A DNA stretch of 64,000 bases, taken from positions 5,554,001 to 5,618,000 of the forward strand of contig NZ_CP076538.1 in NCBI RefSeq assembly GCF_018885265.1. The letters are read 5' to 3'. The stretch is from Amycolatopsis aidingensis. Its GTDB lineage: Bacteria > Actinomycetota > Actinomycetes > Mycobacteriales > Pseudonocardiaceae. The position numbers were made by a program, and so were the translations under genes. The notes below the pieces were generated by a model. It was not told the origin of the DNA. It did no database searches and saw only the letters and a list, made by a program, of their open reading frames with translations. Of the stretch, positions 39,247 to 49,795 are shown piece by piece. How positions within the stretch are numbered: the first letter of the stretch is position 1; every line of letters starts with the position of its first letter.

Positions 39247-39456
39247 CTAGCTGGTCGCCTCCAGGGAATCCGAAGAGGATGACTCACCGTGTCGGCTGCA
39301 TCGCGCCGTCCAACCGCCCGGGGTCACCTGCACGATCATCCGGCGGGCGCACTCGCGGCAGAACCGGGGCGGGTCCACCAGCGCCAGCCGCTGCCGGCAG
39401 GACCCGTGGTCCGCCTCATCCTCGGGGACTCCGCACCAGGTACAGAACATCGTCAC
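39247..39456 (-). CDS. bsaP: Biotin synthase auxiliary protein
   Basis: A 69-residue Cys-rich protein: [17 protein letters not shown] then [20 protein letters not shown] and CSRHG. The pattern and position match BsaP, the small iron-sulfur protein that actinobacterial BioB needs. GTG 39456 overlaps the bioB stop (GTGA), so the two are translationally coupled, which fits a 1:1 partner. Confidence 0.85.
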   Translation of the reverse strand: MTMFCTWCGVPEDEADHGSCRQRLALVDPPRFCRECARRMIVQVTPGGWTARCSRHGESSSSDSLEATS

Positions 39457-40490
39457 AAGGTCTCGTTCAGGGCCTTGATCGGCATCTGCAGGTCACCGAG
39501 CATGTCCAGGTCCCGCTGTGCCGGCCTGCCGAGGTTGGTGAGGTAGTTGCCGACGATGATCGCGTTGATGCCGCCGAGCATGCCCTGCTCGGCGCCGAGG
39601 TCACCGAGCGTCAGCTCCCGGCCGCCCGCGAACCGCAGGATCGTCCTCGGCAGCGCCAGCCGGAACGCGGCGATGGTGCGCAGCGCCTCCTTGCCCTCCA
39701 CCACCGGGTAGTCCTCGTAGGGCGTGCCCGGGTTGGGGATCAGGAAGTTCATCGGCACCTCGTGCGGCTCCAGCGACGCGAGCTGGGCGGCGAACTCCGC
39801 GCGCTGCTCCAGCGTCTCGCCCATACCGATGATGCCGCCGCAGCACACCTCCATCCCGGCCTCGGCGACCATCCGCAGGGTCTCCCAGCGTTCCTCCCAG
39901 GTATGCGTGGTCACCACCTGGGGGAAGTGCGAACGGGCGGTCTCCAGGTTGTGGTTGTAGCGGTGCACCCCCATCTCGACCAGCTCGTCCACCTGCTCCT
40001 GGGTGAGCATGCCGAGCGAGCAGGCGATCTGGATGTCGTTGCCGTCCTCGCGGATGGCCCGGATGCCGTCCCGCACCTGGGACATCAGCCGCTTGTCCGG
40101 CCCGCGCACGGCAGCCACGATGCAGAACTCGGTGGCGCCGGTGGCCTTGGTCTGCCGTGCCGCGGTGACCAGGCCGGGGATGTCCAGCCAGGCGGCCCGC
40201 ACCGGGGTCGGGAACAGGCCGGACTGCGAGCAGAAATGGCAGTCCTCGGGGCAGCCCCCGGTCTTCAGGCTGATGATGCCCTCGACCTCGACCTCCGGCC
40301 CGCACCAGCGCATCCGCACCTCGTGCGCCAGTTCCAGCAGCTCGGGCAGTCGCCCCTCCTCGATCCGCAGCACCCGCAGGAGCTGCTGCTCGGAAAGGGC
40401 CTCTCCACGGCCGAGCACCTGCTCGCGGGCCACCGCGAGGATGTCGGCCCCGGGAGCGTCCGGGCTCGCCTGTTCCGGTGCTGCGGTCAC
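39453..40490 (-). CDS. bioB: Biotin synthase
   Basis: A 345-residue radical SAM enzyme inserting sulfur into dethiobiotin. The SAM-cluster motif [12 protein letters not shown] is present, with YNHNLETA and GMGETLEQR. Start GTG 40490 has GAGGAG at ideal spacing. It lacks the C-terminal cluster-supply features seen with other auxiliary systems, consistent with dependence on the adjacent bsaP. Confidence 0.96.
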   Translation of the reverse strand: MTAAPEQASPDAPGADILAVAREQVLGRGEALSEQQLLRVLRIEEGRLPELLELAHEVRMRWCGPEVEVEGIISLKTGGCPEDCHFCSQSGLFPTPVRAAWLDIPGLVTAARQTKATGATEFCIVAAVRGPDKRLMSQVRDGIRAIREDGNDIQIACSLGMLTQEQVDELVEMGVHRYNHNLETARSHFPQVVTTHTWEERWETLRMVAEAGMEVCCGGIIGMGETLEQRAEFAAQLASLEPHEVPMNFLIPNPGTPYEDYPVVEGKEALRTIAAFRLALPRTILRFAGGRELTLGDLGAEQGMLGGINAIIVGNYLTNLGRPAQRDLDMLGDLQMPIKALNETL

Positions 40491-40578
40491 GAGAACTCCT
40501 CTTCGAGATGGTTGTCTACCGGCTCGTGGCTGACGGTTGAGTGTGCCCGACGGGTGCCGCGGCACACAGCGACCGGGA

Positions 40579-41301
40579 TCACGTCGGCGCGGCCGTACCC
40601 GCCGCGAAGCGCTCCGGGTCGAATCGCCCGCCGAACCACGGGGACAGCCCGCGCCGGGCCTCCTCGAGGAACTCCGCCCTGGTGGCGCGGCCAAGCCCGG
40701 CGGGAAGCGCGCCGAGCAGCGGGGCACCAGCCGCCACCGGCAGATCGGTGACGTTCGACCTGGCCGCGAGGTCCGGCTCCGGTGGCCAGGACCCGAGCAC
40801 CACCCCGCCAACGTGCAGGCCGCGGCGGGTGGCGACCTCGGCGGTCAGCGCCGTGGCGTTCAACGTGCCGAGCCCGGCCTCGGCCACCACCAGCACCAGC
40901 GCGCCGAGCGACCAGGCGACGTCGGCGAGGGTTCCACCGTCCGGGTCGAACCGCACCAGCAGCCCGCCCGCGCCCTCGACCAGCACCAGGTCGTGCTCGG
41001 CATGCAGCTCGGTGGCGGCCTGAGCGGCCTCCGCCGGGGTCACCGGCGGCAGGCCGGCGCGCCGCGCCGCCGCCTCAGGGGACAGCGGATCGGGGTACCG
41101 GCGCAGCTCGCGGGTCGGCAGCTCACCCGCGAGCCTGCGGACCTCGGCGAGGTCCCCCGGCTCGTCCGGGGCCACCCCGGTCTGCGCCGGCTTCAGTACG
41201 GCCACCCGCTCGCCGCGATGCGCGGCGAGCGCGGCGATGGCCGCGGTAACCACCGTTTTTCCGACGCCGGTTCCTGTTCCGGCGACCACCAGCACGCTCA
41301 C
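40579..41301 (-). CDS. bioD: Dethiobiotin synthetase
   Basis: A 240-residue P-loop enzyme that closes the ureido ring of diaminopelargonate with ATP and CO2. Walker A is [17 protein letters not shown] and [10 protein letters not shown] are the substrate and metal loops. The neighbouring SulP-carbonic anhydrase gene may supply its inorganic-carbon substrate. GTG start at 41301. Confidence 0.95.
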   Translation of the reverse strand: MSVLVVAGTGTGVGKTVVTAAIAALAAHRGERVAVLKPAQTGVAPDEPGDLAEVRRLAGELPTRELRRYPDPLSPEAAARRAGLPPVTPAEAAQAATELHAEHDLVLVEGAGGLLVRFDPDGGTLADVAWSLGALVLVVAEAGLGTLNATALTAEVATRRGLHVGGVVLGSWPPEPDLAARSNVTDLPVAAGAPLLGALPAGLGRATRAEFLEEARRGLSPWFGGRFDPERFAAGTAAPT

Positions 41302-41353
41302 GGCTGCACAGTAGTACCACCGGCCACCGCCGCCGCCTAGCCACCTCGCTCGT

Positions 41354-43615
41354 TCAGGGCATCTCGGCGTGGGTCCCGGCGGCGACGAAGCCACCGGCCC
41401 CGGGTTCGAACAGGTACACCTGGGCGGCACCGACGTCGAAGTACATGCCGGTCAGGTGCAGGTCACCACGGGCCTCGGCGGCGGCGACCACCGGATGCCT
41501 GCGCAGGTGCTCCAGCTGTTGCAGCACGTTGTGCAGGGCGAGCCGCTCGGCCTCGGCGACCGGCTCCCGGCCGGCCAGGGTGACCGAGGACGCCGCCTGC
41601 ATCCGCAGCCTGCTGGGCTCGGCGTACCGCAGCCAGTTGCCGAAGTGCGGCATCCCCTCCGGGGACTCTGCCAGCAGCGCGTTCATCGCACCGCAGCTGG
41701 AGTGCCCGCAGACCACCACCTCCCGCACCTTGAGCACGCCGACCGCGTACTCCACCGCGGCGCCAACCGAGGAGTCGTCCGCCGCGCCGCCGGAGGAGGG
41801 CACCAGGTTGCCCACGTTGCGCACGGTGAACAGGTCGCCTGGGCCGCTGGTGGTGATCACGTTCGGCACGATCCGGGCATCCACGCAGGTGATGAACAGG
41901 GTGTGCGGCTGCTGTCCGTCGGCGAGCCTGCTCAGCGTCGGCTGCATCAGCGGGGCGGTCCGCCGCTGGAACTCCGAGGTCCCGCGGAAGGTCGCGGTGG
42001 GGCCGATCCGCTGACCGGGTACCTGCGGCACGGCGTGGTTGGCCTGCCACTCCGACCAGGGCGCGAGCCAGCGGGGCATCACCTTGCCCGCCGCCTCCCT
42101 GCGCACGGTCGGCGAGCCGGACTTGCCACGCTCGAACCACGGGTGGCCGACCTCGTCCACCACCACGGTGCCGCCTGCCCGCTCGTGTGCCTGCTGCCAG
42201 CTGGCCAGGCTGTCGAAGGCCGCGTGGTCCAGGTAGTCGACGACCAGTTCCAGGGTCACCGCGCTGCCCTGCGGGACGGTACCGAGCACCTTGGACAGCC
42301 GCGGCACGGAAAGGAAGGTCAGCGCCCCCTCGATCACCACCCGGTACTGGCCACCGTCCTGCTCCACGTGGATGCCGGACCAGATCGTGCGGCGCAGCAT
42401 CATGAACACCGACAACGCGACCCCGATCAGCACCCCGGAAAGCAGGTCCACGAACACCACACCGAACAGCGTCACCAGGTACAGCGGCAGGTCGCCGTGC
42501 TCGGCCACGGTCCGGATCTGCTGCCAGTTGACCAGCTTGGCGCCGACGTGCACGAGCAGCCCGGCCAGCGCCGCCAGCGGGATGTTCTCGATCAGCCCGG
42601 CGAGCAGGAGCACGAACACCAGCACCCACACCCCGTGCAGGATCGCCGAGGCCCTGGTGCGCGCGCCCGCGCTCACGTTGGCCGAGCTGCGCACGATGAC
42701 ACCGGTGACCGGTAGCCCGCCCACGGCCCCTGAGGTCATGTTCGCCACTCCCTGGCCGACGAGCTCACGGTTGAGGTTGCTGCGCGGACCGGTGTGCAGC
42801 TTGTCCACGGCCACCGCGCACAGCAGGCTTTCCACGCTGGCCACCAGCGCCACGGTGAGCACGGCCAGCCCGATCTCCAGCCAGCCCCCTTCCGGCAGCC
42901 GCGGGACCAGGGCGACGGACAGCAGGTCGTCCGGAAGGGACACCCGGTCCAGGGTCATCCCCGTGGTGGTGGCCAGCACGGTGACCACGGCGATCGCCGC
43001 AAGCGGACCGGGCACCTTGCGCACCGCGGCCGGCAGCTTGCCCCAGACCAGCAGGATGCCGATGGTCAGCAGCCCGATCAGCGCCGCCGTGTCGTGGTGA
43101 CCGATGATCTGCCCCGGCAGTTCGAGGATGTTGTCGATCGCGGAGCTCTGCGGCGAGCCACCGAGCACGATGTGCAGCTGGCCCAGCACGATGGTCACGC
43201 CGATGCCGGCCAGCATGCCGTGCACGATCGCCGGGGCGATGGCCAGTGCGGCACGGGCGATCCGGCTCAGCCCCAGCAGGATCTGCAACGCCCCCGCGGC
43301 CACCGTGATGGCACAGGTCGCCGCCCAGCCGAACTGGTCGATGATGCCCGCCATGATCACGGTGAGCCCGGCGGCAGGCCCGCTGACCTGCATTGGGGAC
43401 CCGCCGACCGCACCGGCGAGGATGCCACCCACGATCGCGGCGATCAGCCCCGCGACGATCGGGGCCCCAGAGGCCAGTGCGATCCCGAGGGACAGCGGAA
43501 TCGCGACCAGGAAGACGACCAGCGATGCGGGTACGTCGTAGCGCAGGATGGCAAAAGCCATCAGCCGCGGCCCGACCCGCCGCGGCACAGCATCGTCGTT
43601 GGTCGTTTTCGTCAT
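41354..43615 (-). CDS. SulP-family transporter fused to beta-carbonic anhydrase
   Basis: A 753-residue fusion. Residues about 15-420 form the SulP membrane domain ([55 protein letters not shown]). A short STAS-like segment follows (about 430-500), then a beta-carbonic anhydrase with zinc ligands in [10 protein letters not shown] and [13 protein letters not shown]. Such fusions are thought to move bicarbonate, or sulfate/bicarbonate exchange. ATG 43615 is chosen for GGAGG 5 nt upstream. It sits between bioA and bioD, where bioF is usually found. Confidence 0.9.
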   Translation of the reverse strand: MTKTTNDDAVPRRVGPRLMAFAILRYDVPASLVVFLVAIPLSLGIALASGAPIVAGLIAAIVGGILAGAVGGSPMQVSGPAAGLTVIMAGIIDQFGWAATCAITVAAGALQILLGLSRIARAALAIAPAIVHGMLAGIGVTIVLGQLHIVLGGSPQSSAIDNILELPGQIIGHHDTAALIGLLTIGILLVWGKLPAAVRKVPGPLAAIAVVTVLATTTGMTLDRVSLPDDLLSVALVPRLPEGGWLEIGLAVLTVALVASVESLLCAVAVDKLHTGPRSNLNRELVGQGVANMTSGAVGGLPVTGVIVRSSANVSAGARTRASAILHGVWVLVFVLLLAGLIENIPLAALAGLLVHVGAKLVNWQQIRTVAEHGDLPLYLVTLFGVVFVDLLSGVLIGVALSVFMMLRRTIWSGIHVEQDGGQYRVVIEGALTFLSVPRLSKVLGTVPQGSAVTLELVVDYLDHAAFDSLASWQQAHERAGGTVVVDEVGHPWFERGKSGSPTVRREAAGKVMPRWLAPWSEWQANHAVPQVPGQRIGPTATFRGTSEFQRRTAPLMQPTLSRLADGQQPHTLFITCVDARIVPNVITTSGPGDLFTVRNVGNLVPSSGGAADDSSVGAAVEYAVGVLKVREVVVCGHSSCGAMNALLAESPEGMPHFGNWLRYAEPSRLRMQAASSVTLAGREPVAEAERLALHNVLQQLEHLRRHPVVAAAEARGDLHLTGMYFDVGAAQVYLFEPGAGGFVAAGTHAEMP

Positions 43616-43957
43616 GTAAACCTCCGCTTCTTGGTATGCCGGCACGCGGTGCGCACGTGTCGAGCCGGCGGCAATGACGACCCGGATGAACCGCTTGTCC
43701 ACCAGACAACCGGAAAACGCGTGAAATGTCCGGTCCCTAAAAAACTTCTCATGTTCTTTTCACATGGAATTAGCCGGAAGGTGAGCACGACCAGGCGTCG
43801 CGCGACCAGTCGAGTGTGTGCTAGGTCTCAGGACACATATGAATCACCGGCCATTAGTTGTCACAGCAGGTGATCAAAACCAGAGAAAATAGCTGTAATT
43901 TCAACAAAAAGCACACGATCGGGTGATATATATTCGCCTTCACCCTGGCGGATTGGG
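43616..43957. promoter_or_regulatory. AT-richer upstream region of the SulP-carbonic anhydrase gene
   Basis: No gene is visible in these 342 bp. Base composition drops sharply toward A/T (43730-43930), unusual for this genome. GAAAATAGCTGTAATTTC at 43885-43902 is a partial palindrome (GAAAnTA...TAnTTTC) that could be an operator. A promoter here is expected; I cannot assign the -35/-10 with confidence. Confidence 0.4.
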
Positions 43958-45247
43958 TTAGCCCACCCGGGCAGCCGCAATCATCGCGGAGGTGATAGCC
44001 GCAACATCGGTGTTACCGGTGACATAAGGCGGCATTGTGTAAACCATGTCCCGGAACGGCCGCAACCACACGCCCTGTGCGGTCACCGCCTCGGTGGCCC
44101 GCGCCAGGTCCACCTCGTGGTCGAGCTGGATCACCCCGATCGCACCGAGCACCCGCACGTCCACCACTCCGGGCAGCTCCCTTGCCGGGGCCAGGCCCTC
44201 GCGCAGCAGCCCTTCGATCCGGCGCACCTCGGCCGCCCAGTCGTGCTCGCGCAGCAACCCGATGGACGCATTCGCCAGCGCCGCGGCCAGCGGGTTGCCC
44301 ATGAAGGTGGGGCCGTGCGCCAGCACCGGGAGCTCGCCGCGGGAGATGCCATCGGCGACCTCCCCCGAGCACAGGGTCGCGGCCATGGTCAGGTAGCCCC
44401 CGGTGAGTGCCTTGCCGAGGCAGAGCACATCGGGGGCGACCCCGGCGTGCTCGGCGGCGAACAGCGCACCGGTGCGGCCGAAGCCGGTGGCGATCTCGTC
44501 GAAGATCAGCAGTACGCCGTTGGCCTCGGTCACCTCCCGCAGCGCACGCAGGTATCCGGGATGGTGGAAGCGCATCCCGCCCGCACCCTGCACGATCGGC
44601 TCGACGATCACCGCGGCCAGCTCGTCCGCGTGCCGCTCGATCGCCTCGGTCATCGCGTCCAGATAGGACTGGTCAGGGGGCGTGGCGAAACCCGCGGGCG
44701 GTGCGGGCAGGAACACCTGCTCCGGCAGCACCCCGCGCCACAGCGAGTGCATCCCGCCCTCGGGATCGCACACGCTCATCGGGTGGAAGGTGTCCCCGTG
44801 GTAGCCGCCGCGCCAGGTCAGCAGCCTGCGTTTGTCCGTGCGCCCCATCGACCGCCAGTACTGCAGGCACATCTTGATCGCGACCTCGACCGATACCGAG
44901 CCGGAGTCGCACAGGAACACGTGCCGCAGGGGTTCCGGGGTGATCTCCACTAGCGAGGTCGCCAGCGAGATCGCAGGCTCGTGAGTGAGCCCGCCGAACA
45001 TCACGTGGCTCATCCGCCCTGCCTGCTCGGCCATGGCGGCATCCAGCACGGGGTGCCGGTAGCCGTGGATCGCCGACCACCAGGAGGACATCCCGTCCAC
45101 CAGCTCCCGCCCGTCGGCAAGGCGCAACCGCACTCCGGAGGCCTCGGTCACCAGCAGTGGCTCGACCTGGCCTGGCATCGGGCCGTAGGGGTGCCAGACA
45201 TGCCTGCTGTCCAGCGCGAGCAGTTCCTCCGGGGTGTGCGCAGCCAT
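43958..45247 (-). CDS. bioA: Adenosylmethionine-8-amino-7-oxononanoate aminotransferase
   Basis: A 429-residue class III PLP aminotransferase forming diaminopelargonate from KAPA with SAM as amino donor. Motifs: [23 protein letters not shown] (BioA-specific), [12 protein letters not shown] and the PLP lysine in [14 protein letters not shown] -10 TAGGGT 7 nt upstream supports the ATG at 45247. bioF, its usual neighbour, is absent from the window. Confidence 0.96.
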   Translation of the reverse strand: MAAHTPEELLALDSRHVWHPYGPMPGQVEPLLVTEASGVRLRLADGRELVDGMSSWWSAIHGYRHPVLDAAMAEQAGRMSHVMFGGLTHEPAISLATSLVEITPEPLRHVFLCDSGSVSVEVAIKMCLQYWRSMGRTDKRRLLTWRGGYHGDTFHPMSVCDPEGGMHSLWRGVLPEQVFLPAPPAGFATPPDQSYLDAMTEAIERHADELAAVIVEPIVQGAGGMRFHHPGYLRALREVTEANGVLLIFDEIATGFGRTGALFAAEHAGVAPDVLCLGKALTGGYLTMAATLCSGEVADGISRGELPVLAHGPTFMGNPLAAALANASIGLLREHDWAAEVRRIEGLLREGLAPARELPGVVDVRVLGAIGVIQLDHEVDLARATEAVTAQGVWLRPFRDMVYTMPPYVTGNTDVAAITSAMIAAARVG

Positions 45248-45254
45248 GCCCGGA

Positions 45255-45260
45255 ACCCTA
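45255..45260 (-). promoter_or_regulatory. Probable leaderless promoter -10 (bioA)
   Basis: TAGGGT on the minus strand ends 7 nt before ATG 45247; no Shine-Dalgarno lies between. Confidence 0.5.
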
Positions 45261-45270
45261 GCGGCCCGGT

Positions 45271-46487
45271 TCAGCCACGCAGCCGCACCGGCAAGGTCTC
45301 CAGCCCTCGCATCAGGGTGCTGTCCCGCCACCGCAACTCGGCCGGTTCGGCGGCCAGCCGCAGCCGGGGGAAGCGCTCCAGCAGTCCGCCGATCGCGACC
45401 TCGCCCTCCAGCCTGGCCAGCGGGGCACCAACGCAGTAGTGGATGCCGTGCCCGAAGGCGAGATGCCCGCCGGGTGGCCTGGTGACGTCCAGCCGGGCCG
45501 GATCGGGAAACCGGTCGCCATCCCGGTTCGCGGCGAGCAGGGAGATCATCACGAACTCGTCGGCCGGAATCTCCACCTCCCCGACCTGCACCGGGTCGGT
45601 GGTGAACCGCAGGGTGGCGATGTTCACCGGCCCTCGTAACGCAGGAACTCCTCGACCGCGTTCGGCAGCAGGCCGGGATCGGCGCGCAACGCGGCGAGCT
45701 GCTCGGGGTTGCGCAGCAGGGCCAGTACCCCGTTGCCGATCAGGTTCACCGTGGTCTCGTGCCCGGCGAGCAGCAGCAGGAAGGCCATCGAGACCAGCTC
45801 GGTCTCGGAGAGCTGGTCTCCCTCGTCGGTGGCGTGCACCAGGCCGGAGAGCAGGTCCTCGGCCGGGGCGGCCCGCTTGGCCGCGATCAGCCCGGTCAGG
45901 TACTCGGCCATCTTCGAGGAGGCGTCCCTGATCTCCTCCCCCGGCAGCGAGGAGACCAGGACGGTCGACCAGTCCCGGAAGGTGTCCCGTTCCTTCTCCG
46001 GGATGCCGAGCAGCTCGCAGATCACCGTGATCGGCAGTGGGAACGCCAGCGACTCGCGCAGGTCCACGGTGTCCGCGCGGGCCATCTCGTCCAGCAGCTC
46101 CCCGGTGATCTGCTCGATCCGCGGCCGCAGCCCGGCCACCGTACGCGCGGTGAAGGCCTTGTTCACCAGCTTGCGCAGCCGGGTGTGATCCGGCGGGTCG
46201 GTGTTCAGCATGTGCGCGACCAGGGACTCGGTGAAGTAGGCCGCGGGCCGGTCCGGGGTGCTGGCCCGTCGCTGGAACAACGGCTGCGCCTTGCGGTAGT
46301 CCTTGCTCACCCGCGGGTCGGCCAGCAGCGCCCTGGCGTCGGCGTAGCTGGTCACCAGCCAGACCCGCAGGCCACGGGGCATGATCGCGGGTCGCACCGG
46401 CCCCTCGGGCCGCATCAGGTCGGCGACCGTGTGCGGGTCCTGGATGTAGTCCAGGTCGAGCCGGATGGGTTCGTCCACTGACCGCAC
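45271..46487 (-). pseudogene. Cytochrome P450 interrupted by a frameshift
   Basis: Both halves of an actinobacterial CYP105/107-like P450 are present in two frames. The N-terminal part (GTG 46487, GGAGGG upstream) has I-helix [10 protein letters not shown] and K-helix EEFLRYEG, then runs into a stop. The other frame resumes [17 protein letters not shown] and holds the heme-binding [15 protein letters not shown]. One C missing at about 45628-45633 explains the break: EGP-VNIA would be restored. No ferredoxin partner is adjacent. Either recent loss or a sequencing error. Confidence 0.85.
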
Positions 46488-46621
46488 GTGTGCCCTCCGC
46501 ATGCCGAGCGGGTGATTGACCGTCACCCAGGCCAACGGGCAGGCCGGACCCCGGGTGCCCGGTGCGGCGGAAAGTCCACCTACCGGAGCAATCGTCGTCC
46601 CGATGTCCCAGGATCGGAGCC

Positions 46622-47266
46622 ATGCGGTACCGCCCGATCACCTTCGACCGGCTCGCCGACGAGCTCACCGAGCGAGTCCTGGCACGGGACGGTGGCGGCT
46701 GGACCAGGATCGTCTTCGACGGGGCCGAGGGCGCCACCGATCCGGCCACGCTGGCGGACGGCCTGGTCGACAGGCTGCGGGTGCACGGAAGGCCCGCGCT
46801 GCGGGTGTCCGCGCACGACTTCCTGCGGCCGGCCTCGGTGCGGCTGGAACGCGGTCGGCGGGATCCGGATGCCCGCTACGAGGACTGGCTGGACACCGGC
46901 GCGCTGCGCCGCGAGGTGCTCGATCCGCTCGGGCCCGGCGGGAACGGCATGGTGCTGCCCGCGCTGTGGGATCCGGTAGCCGACCGGGCGCTGCGCCTGC
47001 CGCGCACCCACCTGCCGCCGGGCGGTGTGCTGCTGCTGGACGGGGAACTGCTGCTCGGCCGCGGCCTTCCGGTCGAGCTGGCGGTGCACCTGTGGCTCTC
47101 CCCCACCGCGCTGCGGCGGCGGATTCCCGAGCGGTCGGCATGGGCACTGCCGGCCTACACCCGCTACGAGCAGGAGGTGGCGCCCGCCGAGATCGCGGAC
47201 GTCGTGCTGCGCGTCGACCGCCCGAGCCACCCCGCCATCCTCATGTCAGGCGACGGGGTGGGGTGA
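46622..47266 (+). CDS. Uridine-kinase-like protein with a degenerate P-loop
   Basis: A 214-residue protein resembling P-loop uridine kinases in length and order, but the expected GxxGxGK[ST] reads [11 protein letters not shown], without lysine or Ser/Thr. The later regions [19 protein letters not shown] and [14 protein letters not shown] correspond to the substrate and Walker-B areas. ATP binding is doubtful. Such variants are common in actinobacteria. Its last 21 bp overlap the end of pimB' on the other strand. Confidence 0.75.
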   Translation: MRYRPITFDRLADELTERVLARDGGGWTRIVFDGAEGATDPATLADGLVDRLRVHGRPALRVSAHDFLRPASVRLERGRRDPDARYEDWLDTGALRREVLDPLGPGGNGMVLPALWDPVADRALRLPRTHLPPGGVLLLDGELLLGRGLPVELAVHLWLSPTALRRRIPERSAWALPAYTRYEQEVAPAEIADVVLRVDRPSHPAILMSGDGVG

Positions 47267-48388
47267 GGTACCGAGCATGCCCGCCAGGCGGTCGGCCAGC
47301 ACATCCCAGCGCCAGTGCTTGCGCACCCACTCGCGGCCGGCGGCGCCCATCCGGGCCGCCCTGGTCGGGTCCGCCAGCAGGGCCGCGAGGGTATCGGTGA
47401 GCTGTGCCAGTTCCCTGCCGTCCACGACGTGCCCCGTCACCTCGTCCAGCACGGTCTCCGGCGCGCCCCCGGAGCGACCGGCCACCACCGGGAGGCCGGT
47501 CGCCGAGGCCTCCAGGTACACGATGCCGAGTCCTTCCACGTCCAGGCCCTTACCGCGGGTACGGGCCGGCATGGCGAACACATCGCCCGCGGCGTAGTGC
47601 GCGGGCAGCTCCTCCCAGGGCACCGATCCGGTCAGCAGTACGTGCTCGGCGATGCCGAGCTCGGCCGCCATCCTGGTGAGCTGTTTGCGGTAGGGGCCGC
47701 CGCCCACCAGCAGCAACGCCGTGTCCGGCACCCGCCTGCGCAGCTCGGGCAGCGCGCGCACCAGCATGTCCTGCCCCTTGCGGGGCACGAGCCGGGACAC
47801 GCAGACCACGGTCGGCCGGTCACCGAGGCCGTGCCTGCCCCGGATCTCCTCGCGCGCGCCGGGGTCCGGGTGGAACACCGCCGGGTCCACCCCGGACGGC
47901 AGGTGCTCCAGGCCCGCCATCGGGCCGAAGGCGGCGGCGAACCGGGTACGCGTGTAGTCGCTCACGTAGGTCACCACATCGGCGGTGTCCCCGATCCGGC
48001 GCAGCGCCTGCCGCGCGCCGGGCAGCATGGACCAGCCGACCTCGTGCCCGTGCGTGCAGGCGATCACCTTCTCCGCGCCGCTGTCGCGCAGCGCCGACCC
48101 GAGCAGGGCGAGCGGGGCGGCGGCGCCGAACCAGACGGCCGAGCAGTCCCGGGCGGAGAGCAACTGCCGCGCCCGGCGCAGCACGTCCGGGGTGGGCAGC
48201 ATCAGCGAGGTCGGGTGCCGCACCACCTCGAACGGTGCCCGCGCGTCGAACTCGGCGGCCCCCTCCCAGGACGGGGCGTACACCACGAGCCGGTCGGCGG
48301 GCAGCCTGGTGGCCAACGAGTTCAGGTAGTTCTGGATCCCGCCCGGCCGGGGCGGGAAGTCGTTGGTCACCAGCAACGTCCGTAGCAC
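47246..48388 (-). CDS. pimB: GT4 glycosyltransferase, PimB'-like mannosyltransferase
   Basis: A 380-residue GT-B enzyme: N-terminal LLVTNDFPPRPGGIQNYL, linker CVSRLVPRKGQDMLVRALPEL and the GT4 donor-binding motif EGLGIVYLEASATGLPVV. It closely resembles PimB' (Rv2188c), which adds the second mannose to phosphatidylinositol mannoside at the membrane. Neighbouring NlpC/P60, exonuclease-UvrC, trpD and qcr genes match the mycobacterial order. GTG 48388 has TAGCCT 7 nt upstream. Confidence 0.85.
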   Translation of the reverse strand: MLRTLLVTNDFPPRPGGIQNYLNSLATRLPADRLVVYAPSWEGAAEFDARAPFEVVRHPTSLMLPTPDVLRRARQLLSARDCSAVWFGAAAPLALLGSALRDSGAEKVIACTHGHEVGWSMLPGARQALRRIGDTADVVTYVSDYTRTRFAAAFGPMAGLEHLPSGVDPAVFHPDPGAREEIRGRHGLGDRPTVVCVSRLVPRKGQDMLVRALPELRRRVPDTALLLVGGGPYRKQLTRMAAELGIAEHVLLTGSVPWEELPAHYAAGDVFAMPARTRGKGLDVEGLGIVYLEASATGLPVVAGRSGGAPETVLDEVTGHVVDGRELAQLTDTLAALLADPTRAARMGAAGREWVRKHWRWDVLADRLAGMLGTSPHPVA

Positions 48389-48395
48389 GAGGGCG

Positions 48396-48401
48396 AGGCT
48401 A
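48396..48401 (-). promoter_or_regulatory. Probable leaderless promoter -10 (pimB')
   Basis: TAGCCT on the minus strand ends 7 nt before GTG 48388; this decides the start. Confidence 0.5.
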
Positions 48402-48437
48402 CCGGGACCACAACCTCGGGGTGGCCCCGGCAACCAC

Positions 48438-49490
48438 TCATGCGACCCGGCGTGCCCCGGCGTAGTTGCTCTGCAACGGAGCGATCTTCACGACATCCCC
48501 CGGCTGCGGGGAGTGCACCATCTTGCCGCCCCCGATGTACATCCCGACGTGGTACGCGGGGCTGCCGTAGAACACCAGGTCACCCGGCTGGAGCTGGCTG
48601 CGGGCAATCGGGGTTCCGAAGGTCTGCTGGGTGCGCGCCGTCCGCGGGATGCCGATCCCGGCCTGCCCGTAGGCCCAGGAGGTCAGCCCGGAGCAGTCGA
48701 AGGTGGACGGCCCCTCGGCGCCGAGCCGGTAGGCGCTGCCGATCTTGCCGAGCGCGGCGTCCACCGCGGTCTGCGCCGCCGGGCCGGGCGCCTTGACGTT
48801 GGGGATCGGCCCGCCGGTGTCCCGCTGGACGGCCCGGTCGGCGGCGCTGAGCAGGCCCGCGGCCTCCTTCAGCTCCTCGACCTTCGCGTCCAGCTCGTCC
48901 TTGCGAGTGCGCAGGTCGTTCGCCAGCTTGGCGGCCTCCTCCTTGGCCGCCTGCGCGCGTGCCTGCGCCTGTGCCGCCTGCTGCCGGGCCCTGCCGGCCT
49001 TGTCGACGACACCGGAGAGCTTCCGCAGCGCCTCGTTGCGGTCGGAAGCAAGCACCTCCAGCGCCGCCGCCCGCTGCAGGAAGTCCTGTGTGGACTCACC
49101 GGTCAGCAACGCGGACAGCTTGTTCATCCCGGCGCCGCTGGTGAAGGAGGCACCGGCGAACTTGTCCACTTCGGTGCGGTAGCTCTCCTCGGCCGAGGCG
49201 GCCTGGGTGCCAGCCTGCTCGGCGGCAGCGAGGTCGGCGTTGGCCTTCTCCAGTTCGGCCTTCTTGGCCTTGAGGTCTTCCTTCGCGTTGAGGTAGTCCT
49301 CGTTGAGTTTCGCCGCCTTCTCGGCCAGCTTCCGGTACTCGGCGAGTGCCTCGGAGGTGTCACTCGGCGGGGTCTGGGGAACGGGGGTCGGTTCTGCGGT
49401 GGCCGGTGCGTGGACGAAGCTCACGGCCGCGATGACGGCGGTCGCCGCGAGCGCCCCGGACACCACGCGCTTGACTGGATGCGACTGCAC
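48438..49490 (-). CDS. Secreted NlpC/P60 peptidoglycan endopeptidase 1
   Basis: A 350-residue exported wall hydrolase. Residues 1-32 are a signal peptide (VVSGALAATAVIAAVSFV), 45-215 form a long Ala/Lys/Glu-rich coiled coil, and 235-350 are the NlpC/P60 domain with catalytic Cys in FDCSGLTSWAYGQ and His in YHVGMYIGGGKMVH. It is a close tandem paralogue of the next gene, with near-identical start (VQSHPVKRVVSGALAA). AAAGGAGA precedes GTG 49490. Confidence 0.93.
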   Translation of the reverse strand: MQSHPVKRVVSGALAATAVIAAVSFVHAPATAEPTPVPQTPPSDTSEALAEYRKLAEKAAKLNEDYLNAKEDLKAKKAELEKANADLAAAEQAGTQAASAEESYRTEVDKFAGASFTSGAGMNKLSALLTGESTQDFLQRAAALEVLASDRNEALRKLSGVVDKAGRARQQAAQAQARAQAAKEEAAKLANDLRTRKDELDAKVEELKEAAGLLSAADRAVQRDTGGPIPNVKAPGPAAQTAVDAALGKIGSAYRLGAEGPSTFDCSGLTSWAYGQAGIGIPRTARTQQTFGTPIARSQLQPGDLVFYGSPAYHVGMYIGGGKMVHSPQPGDVVKIAPLQSNYAGARRVA

Positions 49491-49508
49491 GTCGCGGGTC
49501 TCTCCTTT

Positions 49509-49635
49509 GCTGCTCGGCCGCCCCGGGACCGGCTCCCCGACAAGCCGTGGCCCGGTGTGTTCCGGCGGCGGTCCCGCGTCGCCGCCTGCTGGCTGTGACG
49601 GCCGTCGCCCGCGAGACCTCGGTCAGGTTATGGAC
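49509..49635 (-). ncRNA. Conserved structured leader, candidate c-di-AMP (ydaO) riboswitch, copy 1
   Basis: On the minus strand a leader ends just before the Shine-Dalgarno of NlpC/P60 gene 1. It shares blocks with the leader of gene 2: AACCTG-CCGAG-TCTCGCGG, GGCGACGCGGGA, GTCGGGGAGC and CCGAGCAGCAAAGGAGA. The stem CGGCT-tgtcgggg-AGCCG (49530-49547 region) becomes CAGCT-tgtcgggg-AGCTG in copy 2, a compensatory pair. NlpC/P60 genes are known targets of actinobacterial c-di-AMP riboswitches. Confidence 0.55.
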
Positions 49636-49723
49636 CGACCGGCAGCAGGTCCACACTGGGTAGACGGAAGTGCATCATCCTGCGACGAACGGTTCCCCCT
49701 CGCCCATTCGGCGTAATACGCAC

Positions 49724-49768
49724 ACGGCCGTGGTGGCACCGGGGTTCACCCGGCGCCACCACGGCCGT
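49724..49768. terminator. Strong hairpin downstream of NlpC/P60 gene 2
   Basis: Perfect 14-bp arms (49724-49737, 49755-49768) with a 17-nt loop that itself can pair (CCGGG/CCCGG). It ends transcription of the minus-strand gene at 49796. It separates that gene from the leader of gene 1, so the paralogues are transcribed independently. Confidence 0.75.
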
Positions 49769-49795
49769 ATCGGTACGGAACTATCGGTACGGAAC
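49768..49795. repeat. Two tandem copies of a 14-bp sequence
   Basis: TATCGGTACGGAAC occurs twice in a row, directly abutting the stop codon of NlpC/P60 gene 2 and overlapping the terminator edge by one base. Confidence 0.85.

Noticed and set aside
49656..49700. Possible extra small gene upstream of the NlpC/P60 leader
   Set aside because: The short frames there lack a ribosome site and overlap the structured-leader and promoter region.
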